This document shows, piece after piece, positions 1-11,986 of a stretch of DNA of 64,000 nucleotides; the stretch's first letter is position 1, and each line of letters opens with the position of its first letter. The notes beneath the pieces are model-generated. The model ran no database searches. It worked only from the letters and a program-made list of their open reading frames with translations, and was not told the DNA's origin. The DNA is from Rutidosis leptorrhynchoides (taxonomy: Eukaryota > Streptophyta > Magnoliopsida > Asterales > Asteraceae), in assembly GCF_046630445.1 (NCBI RefSeq), contig NC_092337.1, positions 189,106,501-189,170,500 of the forward strand, given 5' to 3'. The position numbers and the translations under genes are program-made.

Positions 1-108
1 TAATCCCAAAAAGCTACCCATATTCACTTTGATTGGTTTGATTCAATAATTCCGCCTTTGTGTGAATTAAACCTGTTGATCTCGAAGTTCCTAGTCATGT
101 TTCATCAC
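1..108. other. Unassigned sequence at window edge
   Basis: From base 109 onward this region matches the 3' LTR of the large element (from about 12866), but bases 1-108 do not match the corresponding part of that LTR (about 12760-12865). So the 5' LTR is either cut short here or interrupted by another insertion whose body lies to the left. I recognise no gene or family in these 108 bases. Confidence 0.5.
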
Positions 109-1690
109 ATATACAGTTTTTTTTTATATATAAAAAATGGAATACGGTTATATACACATACATAAACAGATAATACGTATTCTGTTATGAGTCCCAATCA
201 TCTTTAAATTATTTATATGATGCTAAAGATTTGGAATCGTACGAATTGAAATACAGAATCATACTCGTTCTTATTTTCTTCAGTTTCTGTTTCAAATTGG
301 TACTAATTGTCAAACCAATTCAACTACTCTGATAAATTATTGCTACTGCATCCATTACTCACAAGTATTATATATTATCCATTGCTAATATTTGTGAGAA
401 AGAAAAACAGAAATTTTACAAGAACCAGATTCCTTTCTCGTTTAGTTGATCTCTAACAAAAACCATAACTATCAAACAATAATCATCACCTTGGTTTTCT
501 TCTCTGAGTAATCGACAAACATATTGAAACCCACATCACCATCGACACTTTTGTTAACCACCTTGATCAACATTTAAACAACACCATCGCGAACAACCTA
601 TATGTGAAGACCCGTCCTAATCCATCCGGACGAAGTCCATATCGATTATAAATGATTCACAACAGTTGATTACATCGCGAGGTACTTGACCTCTATATGA
701 TACATTTTTTAAACATTGCATTCGTTTTTGAAAAGACAATCTTTCATTACATCAAAAGTTGACGGCATGCATACCATTTCATAACATATCTAACTATAAT
801 TGACTTAATAATAATCTTGATGAACTCAATGACTCGAATGCAACGTCTTTTGAAATATGTCATGAATGACTCCAAGTAATATCTCTAAGATGAGCAAATG
901 CACAGCGGAAGATTTCTTTCATACCTGAGAATAAACATGCTTTAAAGTGTCAACCAAAAGGTTGGTGAGTTCATTAGTTTAACATAAACAATCTTTTCAT
1001 AATTTTAATAGACCACAAGATTTCATATTTCCAATTCTCATAAAATAAACATCCCATGCATAGAGACAAAAATATCATTCATATGGATTGAACACCTGGT
1101 AACCGACATTCACAATATGCATATAAGAATATCCCCATCATTCCGGGATCCTCCTTCGGACATGATATAAATTTCAAAGTACTAAAGCATCCGGTACTTT
1201 GGGTGAGGCTTGTTGGGCCCGATACATCTATCTTTAGAGTTCGCGTCAATTAGGGTGTCTGTTCCCTAATTCTTAGATTACCAGACTTAATAAAAAGGGG
1301 CATATCCGATTTCCATCATTCAACCATATAATGTAGTTTCAATTACTTGTGTCTATTTCATAAAACAGTTATAAAAACAGCGCATGTATTCTCAGTCCCA
1401 AAAATATATATTGCAAAAGCATTTAAAAGGGGATTAATGAAACTCACAGTAATGTATTTTGTAGTAAAAATACATATAACGATATTGATCAACAGAACAA
1501 TGCAGAGTTGGCCTCGGATTCACGAACCTATATCATTCATTTATATATTAAAACGGATACTGGAAATCTCATAATTTCATTTATTAATATATGTTATTTA
1601 TGTAATTGTAGTTATAATAGTCATACAAAATTTCATTTAAAATCATATATTTTTATTATATCTTAAATTATGTGCTATACATGTTTGTTT

Positions 1691-1692
<2 letters not shown>

Positions 1693-1739
<47 letters not shown>
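1693..1739. repeat. (TA)n microsatellite
   Basis: Uninterrupted TA dinucleotide run inside the solo LTR, flanked by AT-rich sequence. Confidence 0.95.
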
Positions 1740-1741
<2 letters not shown>

Positions 1742-1899
1742 AAAATGATTATTGTAGTTATATAAGTATTTATATATATTTAGTATTATATTAAAAATAT
1801 CTAATTTTGTTATATGTAGTCATATATATAATGATAATATGTTTTTCATATGGTTATATGGAATATCAATATATTTATAGTATATATAATAAATGTGTT

Positions 1900-2790
1900 T
1901 TTATGTACAAAATATTTATTTGTTAAAATGATAGTTTTGAAATTACAGTTTTACTAGTAATCATAATAATAGCTTTATTAATAATGAAAATATTAAGGAT
2001 AATAATGATTTTGTTAATAATAATACTTATGTTAATAATAATCATAATAATCTTAATAACTATAACAATGTGATTAATACAAATATTAATTAAAATAATA
2101 ATGATAAACTTAATAAAAACCACCTATATTAATACTAATACTAATAATCATAAAATTATACTAATACTAATATTAATGGAAATTATATTATTTTCATACT
2201 AATAATGATAATAATAATCATATAATATTAATGATAATAGTAATATAATTTTACTTATTATTTATGATAATATTAAAAGGTAACTAACACTTATTAGTAA
2301 CACTAACAATAATAATAACTATAACTATAATAATTAGTAATAATACCAAAAAATAATAATAATAATAATAATAATAGCCTTGTTAATAATAATCATCAAA
2401 CTTATCATAAACATCGTGTTTAAATTTTCTAATATTGTATCTACAGTTCCTATAATTAAATTTCATCTCTATATTCAAAATTGTACCTTCATTAATATAA
2501 TTATAACTATTTTTCCAAAATTTTACCATACAACTGTTATTATTGATTTCAAAGTATAAATGTTATTGGCATGTTCATAATCATTTTAATCATAACAACA
2601 GTAATACTACTAATAATAATAATAATAATAATAATAATATCAGTAATGATAATACTAGTACAAATGATAATATCCTAAGTTATGTTTATGATAATAATAA
2701 TAATAATAATAACAATAATAATCACAATAATAATAATAATACTAATTAAAATCATAATAATAATAATAATAATAATAATGAAAATATAAT
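1900..2790. repeat. AAT/ATT-rich low-complexity tract
   Basis: Almost all sequence here is degenerate AAT, ATA or AATAATC trinucleotide. Short open frames in it encode Asn or Ile homopolymers and are not genes. Similar tracts recur at 3810-4150, 6830-7140, 12340-12740 and 14950-15240 in related LTRs, so this is a property of the LTR family. Confidence 0.85.
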
Positions 2791-2821
2791 TGTAAAATGG
2801 TATACCCTCTTTAAAATCCTT

Positions 2822-2908
2822 TCTTAAAAAGAATTGCCCGCGACGAGGATTGAACCCGCGACCACACGCTCACACGAACCATCACTTAACCAACCGTCTA
2901 CTACCTCT
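2822..2908 (-). other. tRNA-like segment inside solo LTR
   Basis: On the minus strand the segment contains TAGTAGACGGTTGG, matching a Pol III A box. About 40 bp later comes GGTTCAATCC, a perfect B-box core, then GCGGGCAATTCTTTTT with a terminator-like T run. Such segments derive from tRNA genes. The folded arms are degenerate and I do not call a working tRNA. It lies in the sense orientation of the LTR, as does the similar segment in the LARD LTRs. Confidence 0.6.
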
Positions 2909-5234
2909 TTTCTGTTATATTATGGGAACCGGATATATTTAACTGTTATTATTCGATTTAATCTTTTTCTTCTTCATCTCAGCACATCCATCGAACCAAA
3001 ATGTTTGAATCATCAAAATAATAATTTGTATACTTCAAAATGATAATAACTAATTAATATCAAAGGTTTATATTTAATGAAAGTATAAAAAAAAAATTAA
3101 AACTGCCCAGTTGGTCTTGCTATTCGTCGCAGCCTTTGAAAAAAATAATTGATTTTACAATAGGGTATGTTTTGGACAAAGTTTATAATATGAAATGTAT
3201 TTCAAATCATCTCTATAATCTTTGTGAATCCTTAATTTTAACAGAAACATCAGCAAAATTACGAATTTCGCATGAACAAAATATTTGACTTTTTGTAATT
3301 CAAACTTTGACTCGAAAATTCGATTTCGTTACGAGGAATTGAGACTTGAGATTTTCCAGATACTTTAATTGAAAGATTTATAAGAGAACTGCATTAAAGG
3401 ATTTTCAAAATTCGTTCGAATTCAAAAGTTGAATAAAAAGTAAACGAACAGGGATGAACGAGCTGTATTTTCTTTCTGTTAAAATAAATCAAAAAAAAAA
3501 ATATAGATGAAAGTGATAATTGATAATGCTAGTGATATTCTCCAATGATTTGTGTCTAATCTCGTGAATTAACAGATTGTTGTATATATAGAAAAAAATT
3601 CGACTAATTCAATAAAGCGGAAGAAAAAATATATTAAAAAAAATACTGATAACAACTTCTAACAATTTTTGTTTAGTTCTGTTTGATTTTTTTTAACTGG
3701 TTAACAGAGTCAAAGACAGGAAAATCAATTTAGATCAGTTGGATTGATACCCCTCAATAACTTGTACGCATTCCTTGTTTTTATATTCTTATGTAATTAA
3801 ATTTATAACTAATAATAATAATAATAATTATATTAATAATAATTATCATAATAATAGATAATAATAATGATGATTAAAAATAATGGTGATAGTAATATTA
3901 TTCATAATGCAATTAATAATACTAATTATGTTAATACTAATTATAATAATTTTAATAATAAAAATAATCATATTAATAACTAACATTATAATTATAATAA
4001 TGATAATTTAGTAATAACGATATAAATAATAATAATACTTATATTAGTAATGATAATAATAATATTAGAAATTTCAACACATTATTCGCATCAAGTTTCA
4101 TATCTACTGATATTAATATTAATATGAATATTATAACAATAATGAATTAATAATATTAATATAACAATTATACATGAAATGCTTTGATACTGTTGACAAA
4201 TTATGTTTGAAATCGTTTATATCTAATATACTTTATGTATTCAAAATAACAAATTTTAGTTTGTTAAAGTTATCTTTCATCATAGCTAAATTACATAATA
4301 GTTCATTTAATATAATTATTTACATATATAATTATTTATATTTACATTTCTATTTTCAATTACAGGTTCGTGAATCGTCGAAATTAGTTAAAGGTCAAAT
4401 GCATTCATAAAAAAAATAGTTCCAACATTTTGAGACTCGGCTTAATAGACTTTGCTTATCGTTTCGAAATCATATAAAGATTCAAGTTTAAATTTGGTCG
4501 GAAATTCCCGGGTCACTACACTATAACACTCTTGGCTCGACTTACCCGTTCAAACTCAACCATCTTCGAGTGCTACTACTACTCACATGTTTCTGTTTCA
4601 AACGAATTCAAACAACCCACAACCCACCGGTTACCACCTCTATCTCCTCTATCCCTTTCTTTGCTCTTGCTGTTTTAAACGGGAACAAATTTGAAACCGC
4701 ATTACCACCCCCAAACCACCACTCTATTGCTATATATTATTTTTCCCCATCTTGTTCTTCCTCGTTACTTCCAACTGCTATCTTCTTATTTCTGTTGGTC
4801 ATCATGAAACCGTACCACGAACGTGCTGCACTACCGCCACCTTATTTTTTTTCCTTGTTTTCTCTCGGCTAACCACTGTTCTATTTATTTTTTTACCTCC
4901 ACGAAGATGGTGAGGAGCCATAAATATAAATGGAGTTATATATTGAGCCATATATGTGAATCTATATATGGGATGAATGATTACATGTGTTAGAGTTGGG
5001 TAGGGCCTTAATTAAATAAAGGGAAACAACTACTGGAGTGAGTGGAAATCGAACAAGTTGGGTGATTGCTGTTATTATTTTTTTTGGCAAGTACATGATG
5101 AATAAATGGGGCCAAGATATAAGTTACACATCTCTTTCCTTTGAGCTGTAAAGGATGAAATATTATGATAATCATGATGCAAGATCGATAGTGATGGTTA
5201 GGCGATGATAATTAGAATAAGAAATGATGCTGCG

Positions 5235-5976
5235 TAGGGGTGCTCACGAAACCATCAAACCACGAAATCCGGCCGGACCGGACCAATTTATTGGTTCGGT
5301 CCAGTTTTAGATATTAGCGGTCCGGTCGCCGATTTTAAGATCTCCAAACCGCGAAACTCGGTCCGGTTTGCGGTTTCATTAGGACACCGGCCGGTTAAAC
5401 CGGACCGGACCGGATTGTATATACGTCACTGATATTAATTTTATGTAACTATATACTTCACTGAACAAACATATGTATACGTACATGGCATATGCGAACA
5501 CGTTTAGCTTTGTTCGTGAGTGTAGTAAATAGATGCATTTGAATTTGATATGCAAGATGTATATGTAATATGTAATTATATATAAAGGAGGAATATAATT
5601 ATATAATATGCATGACACATTCACTTGAAAAGGATGTATACTGATATAATTTGGAGACGTAAAGACTTAATAAAGATATATCTACAAAGAATGTTACTTA
5701 ATAATAATAACTTATGAATCAGTTACGAAGGATTTACATTGTTTGTTTTGCCTTTTTTGGTACAAAAAGAGAAAAATGTACACAATCTTAATAATAATAA
5801 CTTATGGAACTTGAAACCGTCAAACCGGTTAAACCGGACCGGCCAAAACCGGACCAAACCATCAAGTTTGACAACTTTCTTGGTCTAGTCTGGTTTGATA
5901 TATGTTTAAACCGTAGATACCGGGTTGGTTTGAGATTTAATCAAAACCGGACCAAACCGGACCGTGAACACCCCTA
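5235..5976. mobile_element. hAT-type non-autonomous element, 742 bp
   Basis: The ends are inverted: TAGGGGTGCTCACG on the left and CGTGAACACCCCTA on the right. They are flanked by 8-bp target repeats ATGCTGCG (5227-5234 and 5977-5984). The 3' LTR copy of the host element has the uninterrupted site at about 14076-14083. The 8-bp duplication and the TAGGGGTG/CACCCCTA ends fit the hAT superfamily. Both subterminal regions are packed with CCGG-rich words such as accggaccggacc, and the centre is AT-rich with no transposase. It is therefore a MITE-like passenger that moved after the LARD element inserted. Confidence 0.85.
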
Positions 5977-6718
5977 ATGCTGCGTGCTGTTGATTCCTCA
6001 TACGAAACCACCCCACTAATCTCTGTCCAAGTTAAAGTAAACTATGTTGTGGACTTTGGATTCGTTAAAAACAAACAGCAAGTGGACGATTTTTTTCTCT
6101 TCTTTGTCGACAACCATTACACAAACCAACCACTTGCCAATAAACAAAGTTTTAATGTTTGTATGCATTTTAGTTGGACGTGAGTGTGCACTTTGTGAGT
6201 GGGTTGATTAAATGGATTTTAGAATCAATATGGGGTCGAGGGAAAATGAACTAGGACATAGAGATGATTTTAAATGAAGATGATGATGATATCGAATGGT
6301 GATGGTTAAAGTGATGCTGCTGCTGTACCTTTTCGTGACTCAACAAACGAGGAAAATGTTTAACGGGGATGAAGATGATAATTGTTGGTAAGTTGAGTGT
6401 TGCTGCATTGTATCATGCTTCTGTAAACAACAACAATCATAACCCTTGGTGATAAATGAATTGTTCATGCGTTTACATTTTTACATTTTAAAACCAACAA
6501 TACCCCTTGATTGTTAAGTGGGCTTCAAATTAAATCGGGCTTTAAAAAGATTAGTGGGCTTAAGAACTAAATTTCCTCTTTGGACTTTTCATTCACTGTT
6601 GGGCCGTATATCCCTTTTGTATAGTTGGGCCGAAGACTAGCTCTTATGATTGGGCCACGAAATTTCAAGCCCATTGTTCATGAATATATAGATTTAGGTG
6701 GGTTATGAAATCGGAAAA

Positions 6719-6800
6719 GCATAGCAGAGCAGTTGGTTAGGGATGTTTTTATTAAGCGAGAGGTTGCAGGTTCAAGTCTGGTCCAGGGCATTTATTTTTA
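6719..6800 (+). other. tRNA-like segment in 5' LTR
   Basis: Contains TAGCAGAGCAGTTGG (A-box-like) and GGTTCAAGTC (B-box-like) about 45 bp apart, followed by a broken T run. The same segment is present at 14838-14919 in the 3' LTR, so it was part of the element when it inserted. It is immediately upstream of an ATT-rich tract. I do not see a full cloverleaf, so it is a tRNA relic at most. Confidence 0.55.
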
Positions 6801-7337
6801 GGAAAACTTTTTGAGGTAGTTCTCTTTATTAAATTATTATTATTGTTATTGTTATTATTATTAGAATTATTAAAATTATTATTAATAATATCATTAATAT
6901 TATTATTAGTATTTTTTTATTTAAAAACTATCATTTTTAGTAAAAACTATCATTTATATTAAGAGTATCATTTTTTACTATTATTATTATTATTATTAGA
7001 GAAATTATCATTTTTATCAAAATTACTATTATTACTATCATTATTATTTTGACATTAATATTATTATTTTTATATTATCAATATTATTATCATAATAACT
7101 ATTATTATTATTAATATAAAATAAAACAACATTTATTTATTATTATTATCAATATTATTTTATCAAGTAACTATTAGTGATATAAAACTATATTTACTAC
7201 ACATAACATAACTATATTAATACTTTTAAAATAAATATTAATAAATATAATTAATAAGGTTAGTAATGAAAAACCTAATTAAAATAACAATTAAATCTCT
7301 AATAATATATAAATTTGTTCGATTACTATTTTATGTG

Positions 7338-7443
<106 letters not shown>

Positions 7444-8441
7444 ATAGGTTCGTGAATCCGACACCAACCCTACACTTGTTTAATGTCGTCATATGTATTT
7501 TTACTACAAAATACAGTATGGTGAGTTCATTTGCTCCCTTTTACTCTTTACATTTTTGGGACTGAAAATAAATGCGCTGTTTTTATAACTGTTTTATTAA
7601 ATGCTTTTGAAATATATTTTGAACTAAGATTACATGAAATGCTTTTATAAATATTTGACGAGATAGACACAAGCAAAACATTCCTCGAATGAATTATTAT
7701 GCAGACAGAAGTTCTGTGGATTATTATTGAATTAGTTGGACGTGATAATTGCCACTAATTGTTGTGAATATTTTTCCCCTGATTATTATTTCTTGGTAAC
7801 CTAAGAATTAGAATCGGGTATGGCCCTAATTCACGCGAATCCTAAAGGTAGCTACCGGGTTTAACACCCCCACCCAGAATGTTCACTAGACGGAAGAGCT
7901 AGTAGGCGTGGTGTTAAGTACTTCGAAGTTTATATATTATACAGACGAGATGTTCTGTTTTGGAGATATTATTGATGCGCATTATATGTTAAGGTCGGTT
8001 ACCAAGACAAGCAATGAAAGCAAAGTGAATGTTATGTATCGAGAGAATGATTTTATAACAGGTTATGTGTATGTTATTTTTGTACACGAGATATGTGTAC
8101 GGTTATTAAAAATCGCAAGGCAACCTACGGGGGAGAAAAGGATACGAACCTACTCTGCTAAGCATTATGAAAAATAGTTTTGTACACGAGATAGGTGTAC
8201 TGTATTTAAATCTTGTGGTCTATCAAAATGATAAATTTTACTATTTATGATAAACCTATGAACTCACCAACCTTTTGCTTGACACTTTTAAGCATGTTTA
8301 TTCTCAGGTATGAAAGAAATCTTCCGTTGTGCATTTGTTCATATTACATGGAGTCGTTCATGGCATATAGAGGTCCGTTCATCGCAATGGTACCAGATGT
8401 TATTGTATTCGTCCAAGAGGATTTGGACGGGGTTTGATATG

Positions 8442-8453
8442 TGGTATCAGAGC
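8442..8453 (+). promoter_or_regulatory. Primer binding site, initiator Met tRNA
   Basis: The 12-mer TGGTATCAGAGC complements the 3' end of plant initiator methionine tRNA and lies two bases after the 5' LTR. It fixes the right edge of the 5' LTR and the sense of the element. Confidence 0.9.
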
Positions 8454-11400
8454 GGTGGTCTTAGCGAACCAGGTTTTGCATTAGTGTGTCTAACTGATAG
8501 TTGTTTAGATGCATTAGTGGGTCTGGACTTCGACCGTGTCTGCATGTCAAAAGTTTTGCTTATCATTTCGTGTCGAAAATTATTTGCTTATCATTCTTAA
8601 AGTCTAGACACATCTTACTGCATTGATTGCATGAATATTGTATAGACAAAATTTATATCTTAGCGTATCTGCTAATTCATATCTTAGCGTATCTGCTAAT
8701 TCATATCTTAGCGTATCTGTTACTGTAAACTTTGCCTGGCATATTTCGTAAATTCCTCAGTAATCTACGAAATCTTTTGTCCTATATATATAGATATTCT
8801 ATATAATTAGAATATCATCCAATATTCGAAAATCGTTTCATACCAAAAAACCATTTACTCAATCGTACGAAATGGAACTCGTCACTAGTTCAAGTTCTTC
8901 AGAACCCGACAGCTATTCCGACATGGATGTTCACCTAAGCTCCGAAAGCAGTGTCACTAGAATGAATCAACCAATCAACCATCCCCAATTCATCTGATGG
9001 GTTCGTAGTCGACTTAATCATTGGAGACAAGAAGAAGACGATCCTTTCCAACCACCTTATTGCTCTCTCAACGATGAACCTGAAGCACTTACCGGCGAAC
9101 CTATTTGAAACACCATTTTCAGCCTCATTTCCAAGGTATCTCGACACGATTATATTCTATCCACAATTCTAAACCTTATTCATCCACTTGTTTCGACCGA
9201 CAATCATCCCGGAGTAATAGCAGAAGTCAACGAGCTTCGCGCCCGAGTTGTAGCCATGGAAAATATGGTGCAAAACGTACCAACTTCAGCAACATCACCG
9301 GCACCAACAGTACCACCAACAACCCAAGTTTCAACATCACATGCCTCAACATCTCATTCTGTACCGCGAGTATAATCACTGTTCTACGTATCGTTCTACA
9401 TCAATTATCTTCGTTCTTCATGGCGATTATGTAATCTCTAAAGTCTTAGAGATTATTTATTCTAGCTCAAACCGAAAAGCAAATGAGATTAATATCATAT
9501 TAACTCATTAAATCCATGATTACATCTGAGGAAAATATATATGTAAGTATATTTTCATAAAGATTGTAATTAAAAATTCTTTTGTACAAACTGTTAATGG
9601 CAAAAATATTTTAACGGGTAGGTAATACCCTAGAAATATTTAGATTTCACATTAATAAGTTACACTGTACATTCTTCGAATCTGATTCAATAGTCATTTA
9701 CTATCCTACTTACAACCACAGAAGTACGAATCCGTTCATCACAGAATAACCATTTTCATTCAATTTCATATTTAGATTTTGACCTATCAGAATCCAACAA
9801 GTGGCATAATGAAGAAAACATTGGATAAAATAAAATTTGTTAGAAACAAATAAATTAACTATGAGAAAATTTTTGTTAAGAATCCACGCTAACTGTTCCT
9901 AGCTAACTGTTCCTATATGACTACATCCTTATAATATACTAGTTTTGGTTGAACTATTGGACTATTGGACTACTATAATTGGACAATTAAAAAGTATTAA
10001 AAGAGTAGGAAATATTAATCACAACACCTTTTGGCTTAGAATATCGTTAATAAATTACATCTACTACAGTTAAATATTTCTTCAAGTTTGCCATTTGATT
10101 TCATCTTAAACCTCATTTGTATCTTGACGATTACAATCTGCGTTCAAACCTTTCATAATTCTTGAACACACCTCAATCGAGAGGATTAACCAACCGCAAC
10201 TACGGAAAAAAACATTGATGCATATAGTTATGCACCTGAAAAACCCTCGGAAACTGAGTAAACGGTTAACACGTAGCTGTACTAATTCTTTTAGTGTTAT
10301 TATTACCCAAAATAATTTGGTAATCCCTTTCAAAGTAGCAAATTTTGTCACAGCTCCTGCAACTCAACTTCGACTTTTCATTCAAAACAACCTTATTATA
10401 ACCTTGATATATATGCGTGCTCATTTATTGTTACCAGAGAACCTTTTATATTCCACCATACTACCATCAGCGTTTAATCATCTAAAAACATAATTCTCCT
10501 GAAAACACCTCAGATTGATAACTGACGATTAAGATATGGCTACATTAAATGCAGACGAAACAGTAAAATTGTAGATGCCCTAAATAGCCAAGAGTTTGAT
10601 GATAAAGAATGGAGTGTTGAAAACGCTCGATAGAAAATTTGGTACTGAAAAATGGATTGAGCAAACCATAAAGGAGACCAAGGACAAATACAAGGACCAA
10701 ACCCTATGTTCTAAGAATCCAGGTAATTCGGGATTCGATGAAATCTGTAGAGAATATCTTGCTCCGAAGTCATGTTAAAATCTTGCGGAAAATTTTTCTT
10801 CATCAACCTTCGAACTTAGAAATTCCAAAATATCATCATAAATATCTTCGATATTTCTGAGGATATTTTCATAAATACTCTTGTCCGAAATTATCTATCT
10901 CTTCGTGTTTTCTGTATTCCATTATATTGAAAACTTCTGTAAAATCTAAGTATAAATTATGAATGAATTGTGGAGAAGAGTTGGGAATTGAAGCATGGGT
11001 TAGTATAATATAATGACGCTTGGCCAATGTGATTATATTACAGTAAGTCATGCTGAGTTTCTAATGGAACGTGATGAAGGATCACAGATCATACCTTTAT
11101 CATGAACCATGTTACATAACTCTTTCATTCTACTTAACCTCTGAACATATCAAGAAAATATATTCTTGATAGTTCTGTCCTCAGGGATTCTGGTAATTTG
11201 ACAAATCAAATCATGCTAATACATTCCTTCATGCTTAGAACATTATAATCATTCGAAACTCCATACTTACAAATTCTGGACCATTACTCGTTTTAATAGA
11301 GGTCGAGAAGAAAATAAAAAGGCAAAGAGCTCCGAAACATAAGGTAAGATATAAAACTCGACAACAACAATGAAATCATAAACCGTGTACATTAATACGA

Positions 11401-11986
11401 ATAGCAATATAAAAACACGGGAGAATTAAAAACACTATAACCCCAAGGTAATCATAGATGTAAACAGATTCCTTCGGTGGTAAATGAAAAAGAAGAATGA
11501 CAGAAGCGATAGTCAGGAAAATAACAAGGATTAGAACTGGATTTAGCATTTTCAAAATCTTTTGGAAGTATGAACTGAGAAGGAAAGTATATGAGTGATG
11601 AAAATAATGGAATGAAAGAAGTTCATTTATAGTGAAAATACAGACAAAGCAATCGAGACAGATAATCGCATTTAATTATAGAGATCATAATTTCCATAAA
11701 TTCCGAAGAATCAGATCTTATAGATTTCCAAGATTTTCTTTTAAATCCCTTGAATTCTGAAATTCAAACGTGACTACGTCAAAAGTAAAGACGAATATCT
11801 ATTACCTTATCTCTAACTTTTGTGATAGTTTCACTCATACGCTTCGAGTAATCGAATCGTTTTATCCAAATTATTCAATGGTGATAAAACTCTATTTATC
11901 AACTCATATTCGTCATGAAAACATTTCTATTGTTAGCCATGACCAACTCACTCAAATTTCGGGACGAAATTTCTTTAACGGGTAGG
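8454..11986 (+). other. Internal domain of LARD element, non-coding
   Basis: About 3.5 kb without any recognisable pol domain. Near its start, around 8870-9380, is a decayed Ser- and Glu-rich coding relic beginning MELVTSSSSSEPDSYSD, possibly gag-like; it is broken in several places. A 24-bp unit containing catatcttagcgtatctgc is repeated three times at 8653-8725. Short open frames near 10215 and 10596 match nothing I know. It ends in the hairpin and purine-rich stretch next to the 3' LTR. Confidence 0.7.
11954..11986 (+). promoter_or_regulatory. 3' hairpin and polypurine region of LARD element
   Basis: AAATTTCGGGACGAAATTT (11954-11972) is a perfect 8-bp inverted repeat with a 3-base loop. 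It is followed by the purine-rich ACGGGTAGGTA just before the LTR start at 11987. Closely similar blocks precede the 3' LTR of the neighbouring elements at 16706, 58134 and, on the minus strand, 28494. Confidence 0.75.

Larger units (their letters stand above)
603..4520 (-). mobile_element. Solo LTR, related Ty3-type family, 3.9 kb
   Basis: The insertion is bounded by 5-bp target repeats CTATA (598-602 and 4521-4525). The other LTR of the host element shows the empty site near 13357-13361. Read on the minus strand it begins TGTAGTGACCCG and ends GGGTCTTCACA. The first 150 bases are clearly related to the start of the LARD LTR at 11987, and the end near 925-960 matches that LTR's conserved 3' block. 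It has no internal domain or second LTR, so it is a solo LTR left by LTR-LTR recombination. Its middle (1560-2790 and 3800-4150) is extremely AT-rich with AAT/ATT runs. It inserted after the LARD element did. Confidence 0.85.

Noticed and set aside
1923-2749. Small frames rich in Ile or Asn
   Set aside because: Products of AAT/ATT low-complexity sequence inside an LTR.
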